Counted from the first letter of the stretch, positions 46,690 through 60,731 are shown. The stretch: DNA of 64,000 bases from Apostichopus japonicus (GCF_037975245.1 NC_092570.1:11263001-11327000); one strand, 5' to 3'. Made by a program: numbers and translations. The notes: a model not told the origin generated them from the sequence alone.

Positions 46690-49600
46690 ACTTAAGCCCC
46701 GCCCCCTAATAAATATGCATAATATCAACTTTAAAATATAACAACATGAACCAACTATCTACCAACATATTAATACTAAGTATAAATAAATCTGACATTT
46801 GGTTGCGGAGTTATAAGCATTCGGAGATTTTCTCGTTTGACCCCTTGACCTCATAATTATTCATGAAATGAGAAGCAAAATCAATAGGGTAAATTTACTC
46901 ACCATGGCGCATCTACGTACCAAGTATGACTTGAATCCAACTTGTCGTTGTTCAGTTACCGTGTTTACGAGCTATTTTAGCGAAAATCAACTTAAGCCCC
47001 ACCCCTAATAAATATGCATAATATCAACTTTAAAATATAGCAACATGAACCAACTATCTACCAACATATTAATACTAAGTATAAATAAATCTGACATTTG
47101 GTTGCGGAGTTATAAGCATTCGGAGATTTTCTCGTTTGACCCCTTGACCTCATAATTATTCATGAAATGAGAAGCAAAATCAATAGGGTTAATTTACTCA
47201 CCATGGCGCATCTACGTACCAAGTATGACTTGAATCCAACTTGTCGTTGTTCAGTTACCGTGTTTACGAGCTATTTTAGCGAAAATCAACTTAAGCCCCA
47301 CCCCTAATAAATATGCATAATATCAACTTTAAAATATAGCAACATGAACCAACTATCTACCAACATATTAATACTAAGTATGAATAAATCTGACATTTGG
47401 TTGCGGAGTTATAAGCATTCGGAGATTTTCTCGTTTGACACCTTGACCTCATAATTATTCATGAAATGAGAAGCAAAATCAATAGGGTTAATTTACTCAC
47501 CATGGCGCATCTACGTACCAAGTATGACTTGTATCCAACTTGTCGTTGTTCAGTTACCGTGTTTACGAGCTATTTTAGCGAAAATCAACTTAAGCCCCGC
47601 CCCTAATAAATATGCATGAATCAATTTGAAAATAAAGCAACATGTACCTGCCATCTACCAACATATTAATATCAAGTATGAATAAATCTGACATTTGGTT
47701 GTGGAGTTATAAGCATTCGGAGATTTTCACGTTTGACCTTGTGAGTTGTGACCTCATAATTATTCATGAAATGAGCAACAAAGTCAAAAGGGTTAATTTA
47801 CTCACTATGGCGCATCTACGTACCAAGTATGACTTGAATCCAACTTGTCGTTGTTCAGTTACCGTGTTTACGAGCTATTTTAGCGACAATCAACTTAAGC
47901 CCCACCCCTAATAAATATGCATAATATCAACTTTAAAATATAGCAACATGAACCAACTATCTACCAACATATTAATACTAAGTATAAATAAATCTGACAT
48001 TTGGTTGCGGAGTTATAAGCATTCGGAGATTTTCTCGTTTGACACCTTGACCTCATAATTATTCATGAAATGAGAAGCAAAATCAATAGGGTTAATTTAC
48101 TCACCATGGCGCATCTACGTACCAAGTATGACTTGTATCCAACTTGTCGTTGTTCAGTTACCGTGTTTACGAGCTATTTTAGCGAAAATCAACTTAAGCC
48201 CCGCCCATAATAAATATGCATAATTCAATTTGAAAATAAAGCAACATGTACCTGCCATCTACCAACATATTAATATCAAGTATGAATAAATCTGACATTT
48301 GGTTGTGGAGTTATATGCATTCGGAGATTTTCACGTTTGACCTTGTGAGTTGTGACCTCATAATTATTCATGAAATGAGCAACAAAATCAAAAGGGTTAA
48401 TTTACTCACTATGGCGCATCTACGTACCAAGTATGACTTGTATCCAACTTGTCGTTGTTCAGTTACCGTGTTTACGAGCTATTTTAGCGAAAATCAACTT
48501 AAGCCCCGCCCCTAATAAATATGCATAATATCAACTTGAAATATAGCAACATGTACCTGCCATCTAGCAACATATGAAGATCAAGTATAAATTAATCTGA
48601 CATTTGGTTGCGAAGTTATAAGCATTCGGAGATTTTCTCGTTTGACCCCTTGACCTCATAATTATTCATGAAATGAGAAGCAAAATCAATAGGGTTAATT
48701 TACTCACCATGGCGCATCTACGTACCAAGTATGACTTGTATCCAACTTGTCGTTGTTCAGTTACCGTGTTTACGAGCTATTTTAGCGAAAATCAACTTAA
48801 GCCCCGCCCCTAATAAATATGCATGAATCAATTTGAAAATAAAGCAACATGTACCTGCCATCTACCAACATATTAATATCAAGTATGAATAAATCTGACA
48901 TTTGGTTGTGGAGTTATAAGCATTCGGAGATTTTCACGTTTGACCTTGTGAGTTGTGACCTCATAATTATTCATGAAATGAGCAACAAAATCAAAAGGGT
49001 TAATTTACTCACTATGGCGCATCTACGTACCAAGTATGACTTGAATCCAACTTGTCGTTGTTCAGTTACCGTGTTTACGAGCTATTTTAGCGAAAATCAA
49101 CTTAAGCCCCACCCCTAATAAATATGCATAATATCAACTTTAAAATATAGCAACATGAACCAACTATCTACCAACATATTAATACTAAGTATAAATAAAT
49201 CTGACATTTGGTTGCGGAGTTATAAGCATTCGGAGATTTTCTCGTTTGACACCTTGACCTCATAATTATTCATGAAATGAGAAGCAAAATCAATAGGGTT
49301 AATTTACTCACCATGGCGCATCTACGTACCAAGTATGACTTGTATCCAACTTGTCGTTCTTCAGTTACCGTGTTTACGAGCTATTTTAGCGAAAATCAAC
49401 TTAAGCCCCGCCCCTAATAAATATGCATAATTCAATTTGAAAATAAAGCAACATGTACCTGCCATCTACCAACATATTAATATCAAGTATGAATAAATCT
49501 GACATTTGGTTGTGGAGTTATAAGCATTCGGAGATTTTCACGTTTGACCTTGTGAGTTGTGACCTCATAATTATTCATGAAATGAGCAACAAAATCAAAA

Positions 49601-52600
49601 GGGTTAATTTACTCACTATGGCGCATCTACGTACCAAGTATGACTTGTATCCAACTTGTCGTTGTTCAGTTACCGTGTTTACGAGCTATTTTAGCGAAAA
49701 TCAACTTAAGCCCCGCCCCTAATAAATATGCATAATATCAACTTGAAATATAGCAACATGTACCTGCCATCTAGCAACATATTAAGATCAAGTATAAATT
49801 AATCTGACATTTGGTTGCGAAGTTATAAGCATTCGGAGATTTTCACGTTTGACCCCTTGACCTCATAATTATTCATGAAATGAGAAGCAAAATCAATAGG
49901 GTTAATTTACTCACCATGGCGCATCTACGTACCAAGTATGACTTGAATCCAACTTGTCGTTGTTCAGTTACCGTGTTTACGAGCTATTTTAGCGAAAATC
50001 AACTTAAGCCCCGCCCCTTATAAATATGCATAATATCAACTTGAAAATATAGCAACATGTACCTGCCATCTAGCAACATATTAAGATCAAGTATAAATTA
50101 ATCTGACATTTGGTTGCGAAGTTATAAGCATTCGGAGATTTTCACGTTTGACCCCTTGACCTCATAATTATTCATGAAATGAGAAGCAAAATCAATAGGG
50201 TTAATTTACTCACCATGGCGCATCTACGTACCAAGTATGACTTGAATCCAACTTGTCGTTGTTCAGTTACCGTGTTTACGAGCTATTTTAGCGAAAATCA
50301 ACTTAAGCCCCTCCCCTAATAAATATGCATCATATCAACTTGAAAATATAGCAACATGAACCAACTATCTACCAACATATTAATACTAAGTATAAATAAA
50401 TCTGACATTTGGTTGCGGAGTTATAAGCATTCGGAGATTTTCTCGTTTGACCCCTTGACCTCATAATTATTCATGAAATGAGAAGCAAAATCAATAGGGT
50501 TAATTTACTCACCATGGCGCATCTACGTACCAAGTATGACTTGAATCCAACTTGTCGTTGTTCAGTTACCGTGTTTACGAGCTATTTTAGCGAAAATCAA
50601 CTTAAGCCCCGGCCCTAATAAATATGCATAATATCAACTTGAAAATATAGCAACATGTACCTGCCATCTAGCAACATATTAATATCAAGTATAAATTAAT
50701 CTGACATTTGGTTGCGAAGTTATAAGCATTCGGAGATTTTCACGTTTGACCCCTTGACCTCATAATTATTCATGAAATGAGAAGCAAAATCAATAGGGTT
50801 AATTTACTCACCATGGCGCATCTACGTACCAAGTATGACTTGTATCCAACTTGTAGTTGTTCAGTTACCGTGTTTACGAGCTATTTTAGCGAAAATCAAC
50901 TTAAGCCCCGCCCCTAATAAATATGCATAATTCAATTTGAAAATAAAGCAACATGTACCTGCCATCTACCAACATATTAATATCAAGTATGAATAAATCT
51001 GACATTTGGTTGTGGAGTTATAAGCATTCGGAGATTTTCACGTTTGACCTTGTGAGTTGTGACCTCATAATTATTCATGAAATGAGCAACAAAATCAAAA
51101 GGGTTAATTTACTCACTATGGCGCATCTACGTACCAAGTATGACTTGTATCCAACTTGTCGTTGTTCAGTTACCGTGTTTACGAGCTATTTTAGCGAAAA
51201 TCAACTTAAGCCCCGCCCCTAATAAATATGCATAATATCAACTTGAAATATAGCAACATGTACCTGCCATCTAGCAACATATTAAGATCAAGTATAAATT
51301 AATCTGACATTTGGTTGCGAAGTTATAAGCATTCGGAGATTTTCACGTTTGACCCCTTGACCTCATAATTATTCATGAAATGAGAAGCAAAATCAATAGG
51401 GTTAATTTACTCACCATGGCGCATCTACGTACCAAGTATGACTTGAATCCAACTTGTCGTTGTTCAGTTACCGTGTTTACGAGCTATTTTAGCGAAAATC
51501 AACTTAAGCCCCTCCCCTAATAAATATGCATCATATCAACTTGAAAATATAGCAACATGAACCAACTATCTACCAACATATTAATACTAAGTATAAATAA
51601 ATCTGACATTTGGTTGCGGAGTTATAAGCATTCGGAGATTTTCTCGTTTGACCCCTTGACCTCATAATTATTCATGAAATGAGAAGCAAAATCAATAGGG
51701 TTAATTTACTCACCATGGCGCATCTACGTACCAAGTATGACTTGAATCCAACTTGTCGTTGTTCAGTTACCGTGTTTACGAGCTATTTTAGCGAAAATCA
51801 ACTTAAGCCCCGCCCCTAATAAATATGCATAATATCAACTTGAAAATATAGCAACATGTACCTGCCATCTAGCAACATATTAATATCAAGTATAAATTAA
51901 TCTGACATTTGGTTGCGAAGTTATAAAGCATTCGGAGATTTTCACGTTTGACCCCTTGACCTCATAATTATTCATGAAATGAGAAGCAAAATCAATAGGG
52001 TTAATTTACTCACCATGGCGCATCTACGTACCAAGTATGACTTGAATCCAACTTGTCGTTGTTCAGTTACCGTGTTTACGAGCTATTTTAGCGAAAACCA
52101 ACTTAAGCCCCGCCCCTAATAAATATGCATAATATCAACTTGAAAATATAGCAACATGTACCTGCCATCTAGCAACATATTAAGATCAAGTATAAATTAA
52201 TCTGACATTTGGTTGCGAAGTTATATTCGGAGATTTTCACGTTTGACCCCTTGACCTCATAATTATTCATGAAATGAGAAGCAAAATCAATAGGGTTAAT
52301 TTACTCACCATGGCGCATCTACGTACCAAGTATGACTTGTATCCAACTTGTCGTTGTTCAGTTACCGTGTTTACGAGCTATTTTAGCGAAAAGTAACTTA
52401 AGCCCCGGCCCTAATAAATATGCATAATATCAACTTGAAAATATAGCAACATGTACCTGCCATCTAGCAACATATTAATATCAAGTATAAATTAATCTGA
52501 CATTTGGTTGCGAAGTTATAAGCATTCGGAGATTTTCACGTTTGACCCCTTGACCTCATAATTATTCATGAAATGAGAAGCAAAATCAATAGGGTTAATT

Positions 52601-55045
52601 TACTCACCATGGCGCATCTACGTACCAAGTATGACTTGTATCCAACTTGTAGTTGTTCAGTTACCGTGTTTACGAGCTATTTTAGCGAAAATCAACTTAA
52701 GCCCCGCCCCTAATAAATATGCATAAATCAACTTGAAAATAAAGCAACATGTACCTGCCATCTACCAACATATTAATATCAAGTATGAATAAACCTGACA
52801 TTTGGTTGTGGAGTTATAAGCATTGGGTGATTTTCACGTTTGACCTTGTGAGTTGTGACCTCATAATTATTCATGAAATGAGCAACAAAATCAAAAGGGT
52901 TAATTTACTCACTATGGCGCATCTACGTACCAAGTATGACTTGTATCCAACTTGTCGTTGTTCAGTTACCGTGTTTACGAGCTATTTTAGCGAAAAGTAA
53001 CTTAAGCCCCGCCCCTAATAAATATGCATAATATCAACTTGAAAATATAGCAACATGTACCTGCCATCTAGCAACATATTAAGATCAAGTATAAATTAAT
53101 CTGACATTTGGTTGCGCAGTTATAAGCATTCGGAGCTTTTCACATTTGACCCCTTGACCTCATAATTATTCATGAAATGAGAAGCAAAATCAATAGGGTT
53201 AATTTACTCACCATGGCGCATCTACGTACCAAGTATGACTTGTATCCAACTTGTCGTTGTTCAGTTACCGTGTTTACGAGCTATTTTAGCGAAAATCAAC
53301 TCAAGCCCCGCCCCTAATAAATATGCATAATATCAACTTGAAAATATAGCAACATGTACCTGCCATCTAGCAACATATTAATATCAAGTATAAATTAATC
53401 TGACATTTGGTTGCGAAGTTATAAGCATTCGGAGATTTTCACGTTTGACCCCTTGACCTCATAATTATTCATGAAATGAGAAGCAAAATCAATAGGGTTA
53501 ATTTACTCACCATGGCGCATCTACGTACCAAGTATGACTTGAATCCAACTTGTCGTTGTTCAGTTACCGTGTTTACGAGCTATTTTAGCGAACATCAACT
53601 TAAGCCCCGCCCCTAATAAATATGCATAATATCAACTTGAAAATATAGCAACATGTACCTGCCATCTAGCAACATATTAATACTAAGTATAAATTAATCT
53701 GACATTTGGTTGCGAAGTTATAAGCATTCGGAGATTTTCACGTTTGACCCCGTGACCTCATAATTATTCATGAAATGAGAAGCAAAATCAATAGGGTTAA
53801 TTTACTCACCATGGCGCATCTACGTACCAAGTATGACTTGTATCCAACTTGTCGTTGTTCAGTTACCGTGTTTACGAGCTATTTTAGCGAAAATCAACTT
53901 AAGCCCCGCCCCTAATAAATATGCATAATATCAACTTGAAAATATAGCAACATGTACCTGCCATCTACCAACATATTAATATCAAGTATGAATAAATCTG
54001 ACATTTGGTTGTGGAGTTATAAGCATTGGGAGATTTTCACGTTTGACCTTGTGAGTTGTGACCTCATAATTATTCATGAAATGAGCAACAAAATCAAAAG
54101 GGTTAATTTACTCACTATGGCACATCTACGTACCAAGTATGACTTGTATCCAACTTGTCGTTGTTCAGTTACCGTGTTTACGGGCTATTTTAGCGAAAAT
54201 CAACTTAAGCCCCGCCCCTAATAAATATGCATAATATCAACTTGAAAATATAGCAACATGTACCTGCCATCTAGCAACATATTAATATCAAGTATAAATT
54301 AATCTGACATTTGGTTGCGAAGTTATAAGCATTCGGAGCTTTTCACATTTGACCCCTTGACCTCATAATTATTCATGAAATGAGAAGCAAAATCAATAGG
54401 GTTAATTTACTCACCATGGCGCATCTACGTACCAAGTATGACTTGTATCCAACTTGTCGTTGTTCAGTTACCGTGTTTACGAGCTATTTTAGCGAAAATC
54501 AACTTAAGCCCCGGCCCTAATAAATATGCATAATATCAACTTGAAAATATAGCAACATGTACCTGCCATCTAGCAACATATTAATATCAAGTATAAATTA
54601 ATCTGACATTTGGTTGCGAAGTTATAAGCATTCGGAGCTTTTCACATTTGACCCCTTGACCTCATAATTATTCATGAAATGAGAAGCAAAATCAATAGGG
54701 TTAATTTACTCACCATGGCGCATCTACGTACCAAGTATGACTTGTATCCAACTTGTCGTTGTTCAGTTACCGTGTTTACGAGCTATTTTAGCGAAAATCA
54801 ACTTAACCCCGCCCCTAATAAATATGCATAAATCAACTTGAAAATAAAGCAAAATGTACCTGCCATCTACCAACATATTAATATCAAGTATGAATAAATC
54901 TGACATTTGGTTGTGGAGTTATAAGCATTGGGAGATTTTCACGTTTGACCTTGTGAGTTGTGACCTCATAATTATTCATGAAATGAGCAACAAAATCAAT
55001 AGGGTTAATTTACTCACCATGACGCATCTACGTACTAAGTATCAA
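46690..55045 (+). repeat. Satellite C: about 28 monomers of about 300 bp
   Basis: Each monomer runs 'cttaagccccgcccctaata', 'aatatgcataatatcaactt', 'atctgacatttggttgcg', 'ttataagcattcggagattt', 'tgaccccttgacctcata', 'attattcatgaaatgag', 'ggttaatttactcaccatgg', 'cgcatctacgtaccaagtat' and 'cgtgtttacgagctatttta'. At least three classes exist: 'caactatctaccaac … ggttgcgg', 'cctgccatctaccaac … ggttgtgg … ccttgtgagttgtgacc', and 'cctgccatctagcaac … ggttgcgaag'. The second class carries an 89-codon frame (starts 47,642, 48,246, 48,849, 49,453, 50,953, 53,952, with shortened forms at 52,749 and 54,854). The other classes break that frame, so it is probably incidental. Confidence 0.92.
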
Positions 55046-55581
55046 CATGCCATTGTTTGAGTTAGGGCCTCACATACACACACACACAATCACCATCGCA
55101 TAGATTCCTTGAGCCTTCGGGCAAAGAATCAAAAAGTGAAGTGTAAGCTGATGAATGTGATGACAATCTGCAGTTTTTCAATAGACATAAGCTAAGATTG
55201 AACGACACTGTAGTCCAGCTTGGTGGATAAAAATGTTTTAGGGGATGCTATCTCAAGTTAGGGGTAACAATCTGTCCCTTATTATGTGAATGTTATCACC
55301 AAAGCCATGAAAATGAATGCTTCTGGCTATGAATGGATTGATCATTATTTTAGTTAAGTCTGTGAGAATTGCAAACAATCCAATGTAAAATTGAATGTTA
55401 TGAGCAGGGTAAATACTTAAAAACAAACACTCTAAAGAGGGTTGAGAAATGACGTAAGAAGAGAGATCATATAATCACAAGTTTTTGTTGACAAGATGCT
55501 AATTACATAAATATAACATAATTAAACACCTTGTTCCTCTTACAGACACGTGAAAATGTTAAACAAGATATGCTTAGATAA
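55046..55581. other. Spacer right of satellite C
   Basis: Contains a short (CA)n run at about 55,072-55,088, then AT-rich sequence with no recognised gene. Confidence 0.5.
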
Positions 55582-55587
55582 ATATAT

Positions 55588-55668
<81 letters not shown>

Positions 55669-55761
55669 CATATATAAATATAAATAAACATATTATATAT
55701 ATATATATATATTTATATAAATATATATATGTGTATATATATATATATATTTATATATGTG

Positions 55762-55797
<36 letters not shown>

Positions 55798-55870
55798 TAT
55801 ATGTGTGTATATATATATATATGTGTATATATATATATGTGTATATATATATGTGTATATATATATATAT

Positions 55871-55943
<73 letters not shown>

Positions 55944-55964
55944 TATATATACACATATATATAT

Positions 55965-56032
<68 letters not shown>
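55582..56032. repeat. (TA)n microsatellite with opposed TG and CA insertions
   Basis: About 450 bp of alternating TA. Between about 55,730 and 55,858 the run is interrupted by 'tgtg' words; from about 55,871 to 55,971 it is interrupted by 'acac' words. The halves are therefore roughly reverse complements and can form a large hairpin or cruciform. The tyrosine/isoleucine-rich frames on both strands are artefacts. Confidence 0.9.
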
Positions 56033-56034
<2 letters not shown>

Positions 56035-56883
56035 ATTTCATTATCAGATGAGTGACCAGTTCATTTGGTGTACCTATTTTAAAGAAAGTTTTACTACTAT
56101 TGTCCTTTAAACTTACAGAGTAATGGTGCATCATACAGAAAACCAGTTGCTTTCTGTTAAGTGTCATATAAAAATGTGTAGGAATTATTTACTCTTTTCA
56201 CAAACATTTCAATGTCAACTCTCTGAGACAATTGAAACAAAACTGAAACAAATATTGCAAGATGCCAACTCAACCCAGTACCTAAAACCAACCAAATGCA
56301 GAGAAGTTATCTAAATTACATAACAGAAAACATGATAAAAATAAACAGAAATACATGTTGAAATTTAAAAGATGAACAAAATATGCCTTTTCCTTGTAAA
56401 GATAACTTAGTATGACATATGAGAAGTATTTTATAAAGGTTAATGGATGATCCTGTAAATACACAAAGTATAGTGATAGTTAAGTAAGAAACTCACCTAT
56501 ACCTTCATTGTTATCAGGCTAAATCCCTACTAATTCATGGACTTATAAATTCCTTCCACTCATAAACTTAGACTGAACTGGAAGTCCTCTTCACTAATTT
56601 GACAGCTTGGTAAACATATCTGTTACATTAACATGCACAGTTATTGTTTTATGTTATGTTTGGTAACTAAAATGTGATTCTACAGATATATTTTTTAGAA
56701 ATATTGATATATATGACAAAGTAACTATTAGTTGTTTGCCATAATTATGGAAGACTCAACCCTCCACCATGGTGCTAGACATCTATTTTGTCAACTTTGG
56801 ATCCAACATGTGTTACCAAATTAGCATCCGTTGGTATCTTGACAAGTCCTCTGGTTTTACCATTAGCAAGGCAGAAAATAACT
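56033..56883. other. Probable 3' flank or 3' UTR of the minus-strand gene ending at 56,884
   Basis: AT-rich sequence downstream of the candidate stop codon. No clear polyadenylation site was pinned down. An AATAAA word on the minus strand overlaps the last codons of the exon itself. Confidence 0.35.
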
Positions 56884-56961
56884 TCATCTTTTATTTTGTA
56901 ACAATTTAACTTCCTCTCTGAAATAATCTATAGTTTTTTCTAAACCGTCGGAGAGTGGCAC
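56884..56961 (-). CDS. UXS1: Terminal coding exon of a UDP-glucuronate decarboxylase-like gene
   Basis: On the minus strand a clear acceptor (TTGTTGTTTTCACAG) precedes G56961. The exon then reads in phase 0 for 25 codons, VPLSDGLEKTIDYFREEV followed by a short KLLQNKR tail, to a TGA at 56,886-56,884. The pattern 'V.L..GL.KTI.YFR.E' is the conserved C-terminal helix of UDP-xylose synthases, the SDR-type enzymes that convert UDP-glucuronate to UDP-xylose in the ER/Golgi lumen for proteoglycan linker synthesis. The active site and NAD-binding exons would lie upstream (higher coordinates) but were not found before the DIRS remnant, so introns may be long or the locus broken. The tail is shorter than in vertebrate UXS1. 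Related SDR epimerases share this helix, so the symbol is tentative. Confidence 0.5.
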   Translation of the reverse strand: MPLSDGLEKTIDYFREEVKLLQNKR

Positions 56962-58599
56962 CTGTGAAAACAACAATATAAGTACAGTGTTAGAAAGTGT
57001 TAACACATGTATAAGATGTTAGGAGTTTCTTCTCTTCTTAATCTCAACTAATCATAAACCATCTGGTTTCCAGTATGCAAAATAACAAAATAAGAGTGCA
57101 GTCAATGCAGTCACTTCCACAGGTCTTGAAATATAGGCCTGAAAGTGCGGCAGAGAAATTGTGGCTCATAATTTTGTTATGGTTTCAAGGCAATGTTTTG
57201 CAGCTGGCAATGTGAATGTCAATGTTTGGAGGTCACTATAGGTGATTTGATGTCAGCTATCATGAACAGTGCTTTTCAGCTATATGCAAAGACAAATGGA
57301 ATGTCTATGTTGAGAAAATATCACTTAAAGTTTTGAAGTGACTTGTACAATCTATCATGCTTTCAATCACCATGAAAGGCAGCCTTCCATATTGTCTGTG
57401 TGTAACAGATGAAAAACCAATTCAAGATTTTTTTGCATCTAATAGCTAATAATGTGACCGGTAAATTATTTTGCCTTTTCTATTGACCACTGTGAGCTGA
57501 TTATAATCAACTGTGGTCTAAATTAGATTTGCATTTGAAAATTCAGTTAATTACTTACTGCAAAGACCTCTTATCCTTTTGAAACTTTTTGTGCCTTTCA
57601 CCAACTGAACACTGCCACTAAGTTTCATACATTTCAGAATTGTAAATGCCTTGACCCAAAAAGACCTTGGACATACTTTATCTGTTAACTTTAATGAAGC
57701 CACTGACATGGACAATAACTTGGACATCTTGGTCAGGACCATGCAAATGACATGCGGGCAACAGCCCTTCAATTGATGTTGACAGACAGATCCATTGTCT
57801 GATTTAAAATTGCTTGGATTTAAGAGTGCCTATGCAATTGCTAACCAAAGCCCAGGCACTCTCTCTACTCCATCCTTGCCACACTTTACGTGAGAACGAT
57901 CATGGTATACCACACAAGGTTTCCAGGTTTGACTATTGCTACCAACAAGTTACATGCACTCAAGTGGGCAAACATATTGATCAACTTCATCCTATCTTTA
58001 ACTTAGCATGTTTACAAGAAGTTTTTTAGACAAAAAGCAATACGGTTGTTGAACCTGCTATGGTGGATCTACATACCATGCACCAAGTTGATCAGTGCTT
58101 TACTTTTAAAATGATGCATTTTGCATTTTCTTAAAGGCTTAAACATCCATTCCGGGGCAAGTAGCTTGTAAATTCCAAACTTGCTGGCTTAAATATTCAC
58201 AAGTGTTGGGCTTACCTGTCTCCTCTTAACCACAGCACCTCCTTCTACCGTGCCTAAAATGAACTGGTAACCTTTTTACACTATGTCCGGATATCTCAAT
58301 TCAATGGATTTCCTTCTCATTAGACCACTTCCTCTTCCCAAAGTGATTCCCTATCACACACTATGGGTAGTCTAGACTACACTCACAGGAATGGCTACCC
58401 TCAGTCCCTTGGCTTTCACATTCCAACCAAGAGAAATTCATGTACAACGTACAATATACAACTTATCATATACAGCAATATAAAACTATAAAGACAGCTA
58501 TAAGCAATATTGATATGACATGGCACAATCTGCAAAATAAGTGAGCAAATTGTATGTCACCCTGACCGAGTGCTGTATGCTGCTTCAACATTTTCTTTT
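56962..58599. other. Probable intron or intergenic sequence
   Basis: No further UXS-like exon was seen. A minus frame at 57,551-57,772 (73 codons) ends near a good donor-like GCA|GTAAGT, and a plus frame at 57,814-58,029 is open for 71 codons. Neither is recognised. Confidence 0.3.
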
Positions 58600-60720
58600 T
58601 TAACCTAGTTACTACACTTTTCAAGTTCAAAGTTGGTTCAAAACATTACACTCACCAATAGTAACTCTGTTCACCATCTGGGTTCAGACTGATGATGGCC
58701 CTGACCTCTATTAACTTGAGCTGAACTCTCCAGGGAGCTTTAAATGTACTCTAGGGTGACCACCCCTCTGTCCCGCTGTCTCCCTAACCCTCACAGGGGA
58801 GGGAGGTGGGAATGGGACAGGTAAGCTTGTCACTCGTAAATATCCAAACCAGTGAGTTTTGGAATATTTACTTTGCTCCTCGCTTACCCTTCTTGTCACA
58901 ACCTCAACTGCAAGAAGATGGGTGGGATGCCCAAGGGTAGGAGCTGGGATCTCGCATCACCGCGTTAGACTCAGCTGACTCGGCCTGTAAAGTATCTGAT
59001 AAGTAACATGTGACAAAACTTGTCAGTGTTCTCCAGGCTGCCGCAAAATGGCGCCTGTGCTAAAATAAACATGTTTGTGGTTGTCGTAAAGTTTCTTGGT
59101 TCCTTCAGGTACCATTTCAATGCCCAGACTGGTCATCATAATTTATCTTTGGCGATAGAAGACATAGCGTTGATTCCTGGGATGAAAATACCCCCTGGAA
59201 GGAAATTCAATGCCCGGCTTGTGTTAATTTTACGCCATAGTCGGGAATTGTAAGTTGACATCGTAGATCTCCAGTTGGCTGCATTGGAGGCAACTGCCTG
59301 CAGAAATCCTGTGTCTGTCTGAAGGAAGCCCTGACAACTTCCAGGCAACTCTTCGATATCTGGGTATATGTATGAGCATTCCTCTCTTCTGTGATAACAG
59401 GTGGTAAGTAACCATCAGAATTACAGTGGGATTGTGAATGCTTCCAGATAATCCCAAGAAAACGATAGAGCATCTGTATGGTAAGCCCTTGGGTGGAACT
59501 GTATTGTGCAAAACAATACAGCCTGGTGTTCTGGGAGGTGGCATACCGAATCTATTAGTGGTCTTCCCAGAATCTTGAATACTGTGTCACATATCCTTGG
59601 GTACAGGGGATCTAAGTTCCCCTTCGACAGATAATCTGCTTCTACGTTCTCTTTCCCTGCTGTGTGAGACCTAGGACTACCTTCCACTCCGTGCACTGCA
59701 TCAGTAGTTCCAATGTCGACTGGCACAACTTTTTGGAGCGTGCCCCCAGTTGCAGCTTGACATAGGCCACCACCATGTTGTTGTTGGTGAAGACTGTCAC
59801 CTTTGAGATCCTCACCTGCTAGAGAGGCCTCCAATGTCGGTCTAACAGATTGATCTGCTCCTTCTCTTGCCAATGAGCTCCCCACCCTGTCGGTGAGGCA
59901 CCTGTAGTGGATGTCATTGGTAGATCTAACTTGAAGGGAACCCCTTAGTTCCATTGTTTGGTCTTCTATTGAAGGGACTGCCAGTAATCAACTGTGGCAC
60001 GTAAGAAATCTAATTAAGCTCCCAGAAACTGGACACTTTGTGTTGGGACTAGATTCGGCTTTGCCTCGTTCACCAGCCAACCTTGATCAAGTAAGACCTG
60101 CAAGGTTTGTGGACGTTGTCCCTTGTATATTCCTTTGGTTTCCCAACAATCAGCCAATCATCGAGGTAAACAACGGAGTCACCCACTTTTTTGAGAAAGG
60201 AAACCCCTGCTCCTGCACATCTGGCAAATACATATGGTGACGTTTACAAGCCTAACAGCAGTTCCCTGAACTGAAAATCTCTTCCTTTGTATCGGAAGGC
60301 CAGGTAGCATAGATGTTTCTGGTGCAGCTGTATGTGTTAGTAAGTGTCTTGGAGGTCGATGCTCGCCATATATATGCCTTTTCTCAGCAATGGAATAAAG
60401 CGAGTTAGTGTTCCATGCGGAAATGCTCTGGCTTGACACCGATATTGTTGAGGGGTTTCAAATTTAGAAAAAGATGCCACGACCTGTCCCTCTTTTTGGT
60501 TCGGAGAAATGAGGACCTGAAGAGTGTTCCCAACTCTCCCAATACCTCTACCACTGCCCATTTTGTAGTAACAAATTTCCCCCTTCAATGGTAACTTTTG
60601 GACTGGAACTGAGAATGTTGGTGTAACTCTTCTCCAAAAAGCAGACCGGACGTAACTCTATCTTCCCTTATACCTTTGATGATGTCACTGTGCCAATAAG
60701 TGCACACTGCTGGGCAATAG
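58600..60720 (-). pseudogene. Decayed DIRS-type retrotransposon: RT, RNase H and recombinase-like parts
   Basis: The minus strand read through frameshifts gives, in order: an 'ISPNQKEGQVVASF' segment, then GIYMASIDLQDTY (60,337-60,390, RT motif A); VVYLDDWLIVGKPKE (about 60,130-60,176, the xxDD catalytic motif with the DDWL variant typical of DIRS-group RTs); GWGAHWQEKEQINLL (about 59,850-59,895) and TNNNMVVAYVK, the RNase H start and its active-site region; and ENVEADYLSKGN (about 59,620-59,655), the usual RNase H end. Downstream are STYNSRLWRK (about 59,230-59,260) and WALKWYLKEPRNF (about 59,080-59,120), resembling the DIRS tyrosine-recombinase domain. There are many stops and frameshifts, and the catalytic R-H-R-Y set of the recombinase could not be completed. 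The element is dead. DIRS-group elements integrate by recombinase rather than integrase. Confidence 0.75.
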
Positions 60721-60731
60721 ACCATTTTTTC

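Noticed and set aside
47642-55060. An 89-codon frame conserved in eight satellite C monomers
   Set aside because: Only one monomer class has it and sister monomers break it. Conservation reflects recent copying of the monomer, not selection on a protein.
55503-56167. Tyrosine/isoleucine-rich frames across the (TA)n tract
   Set aside because: TATA/ATAT codons only, open on both strands in several frames.
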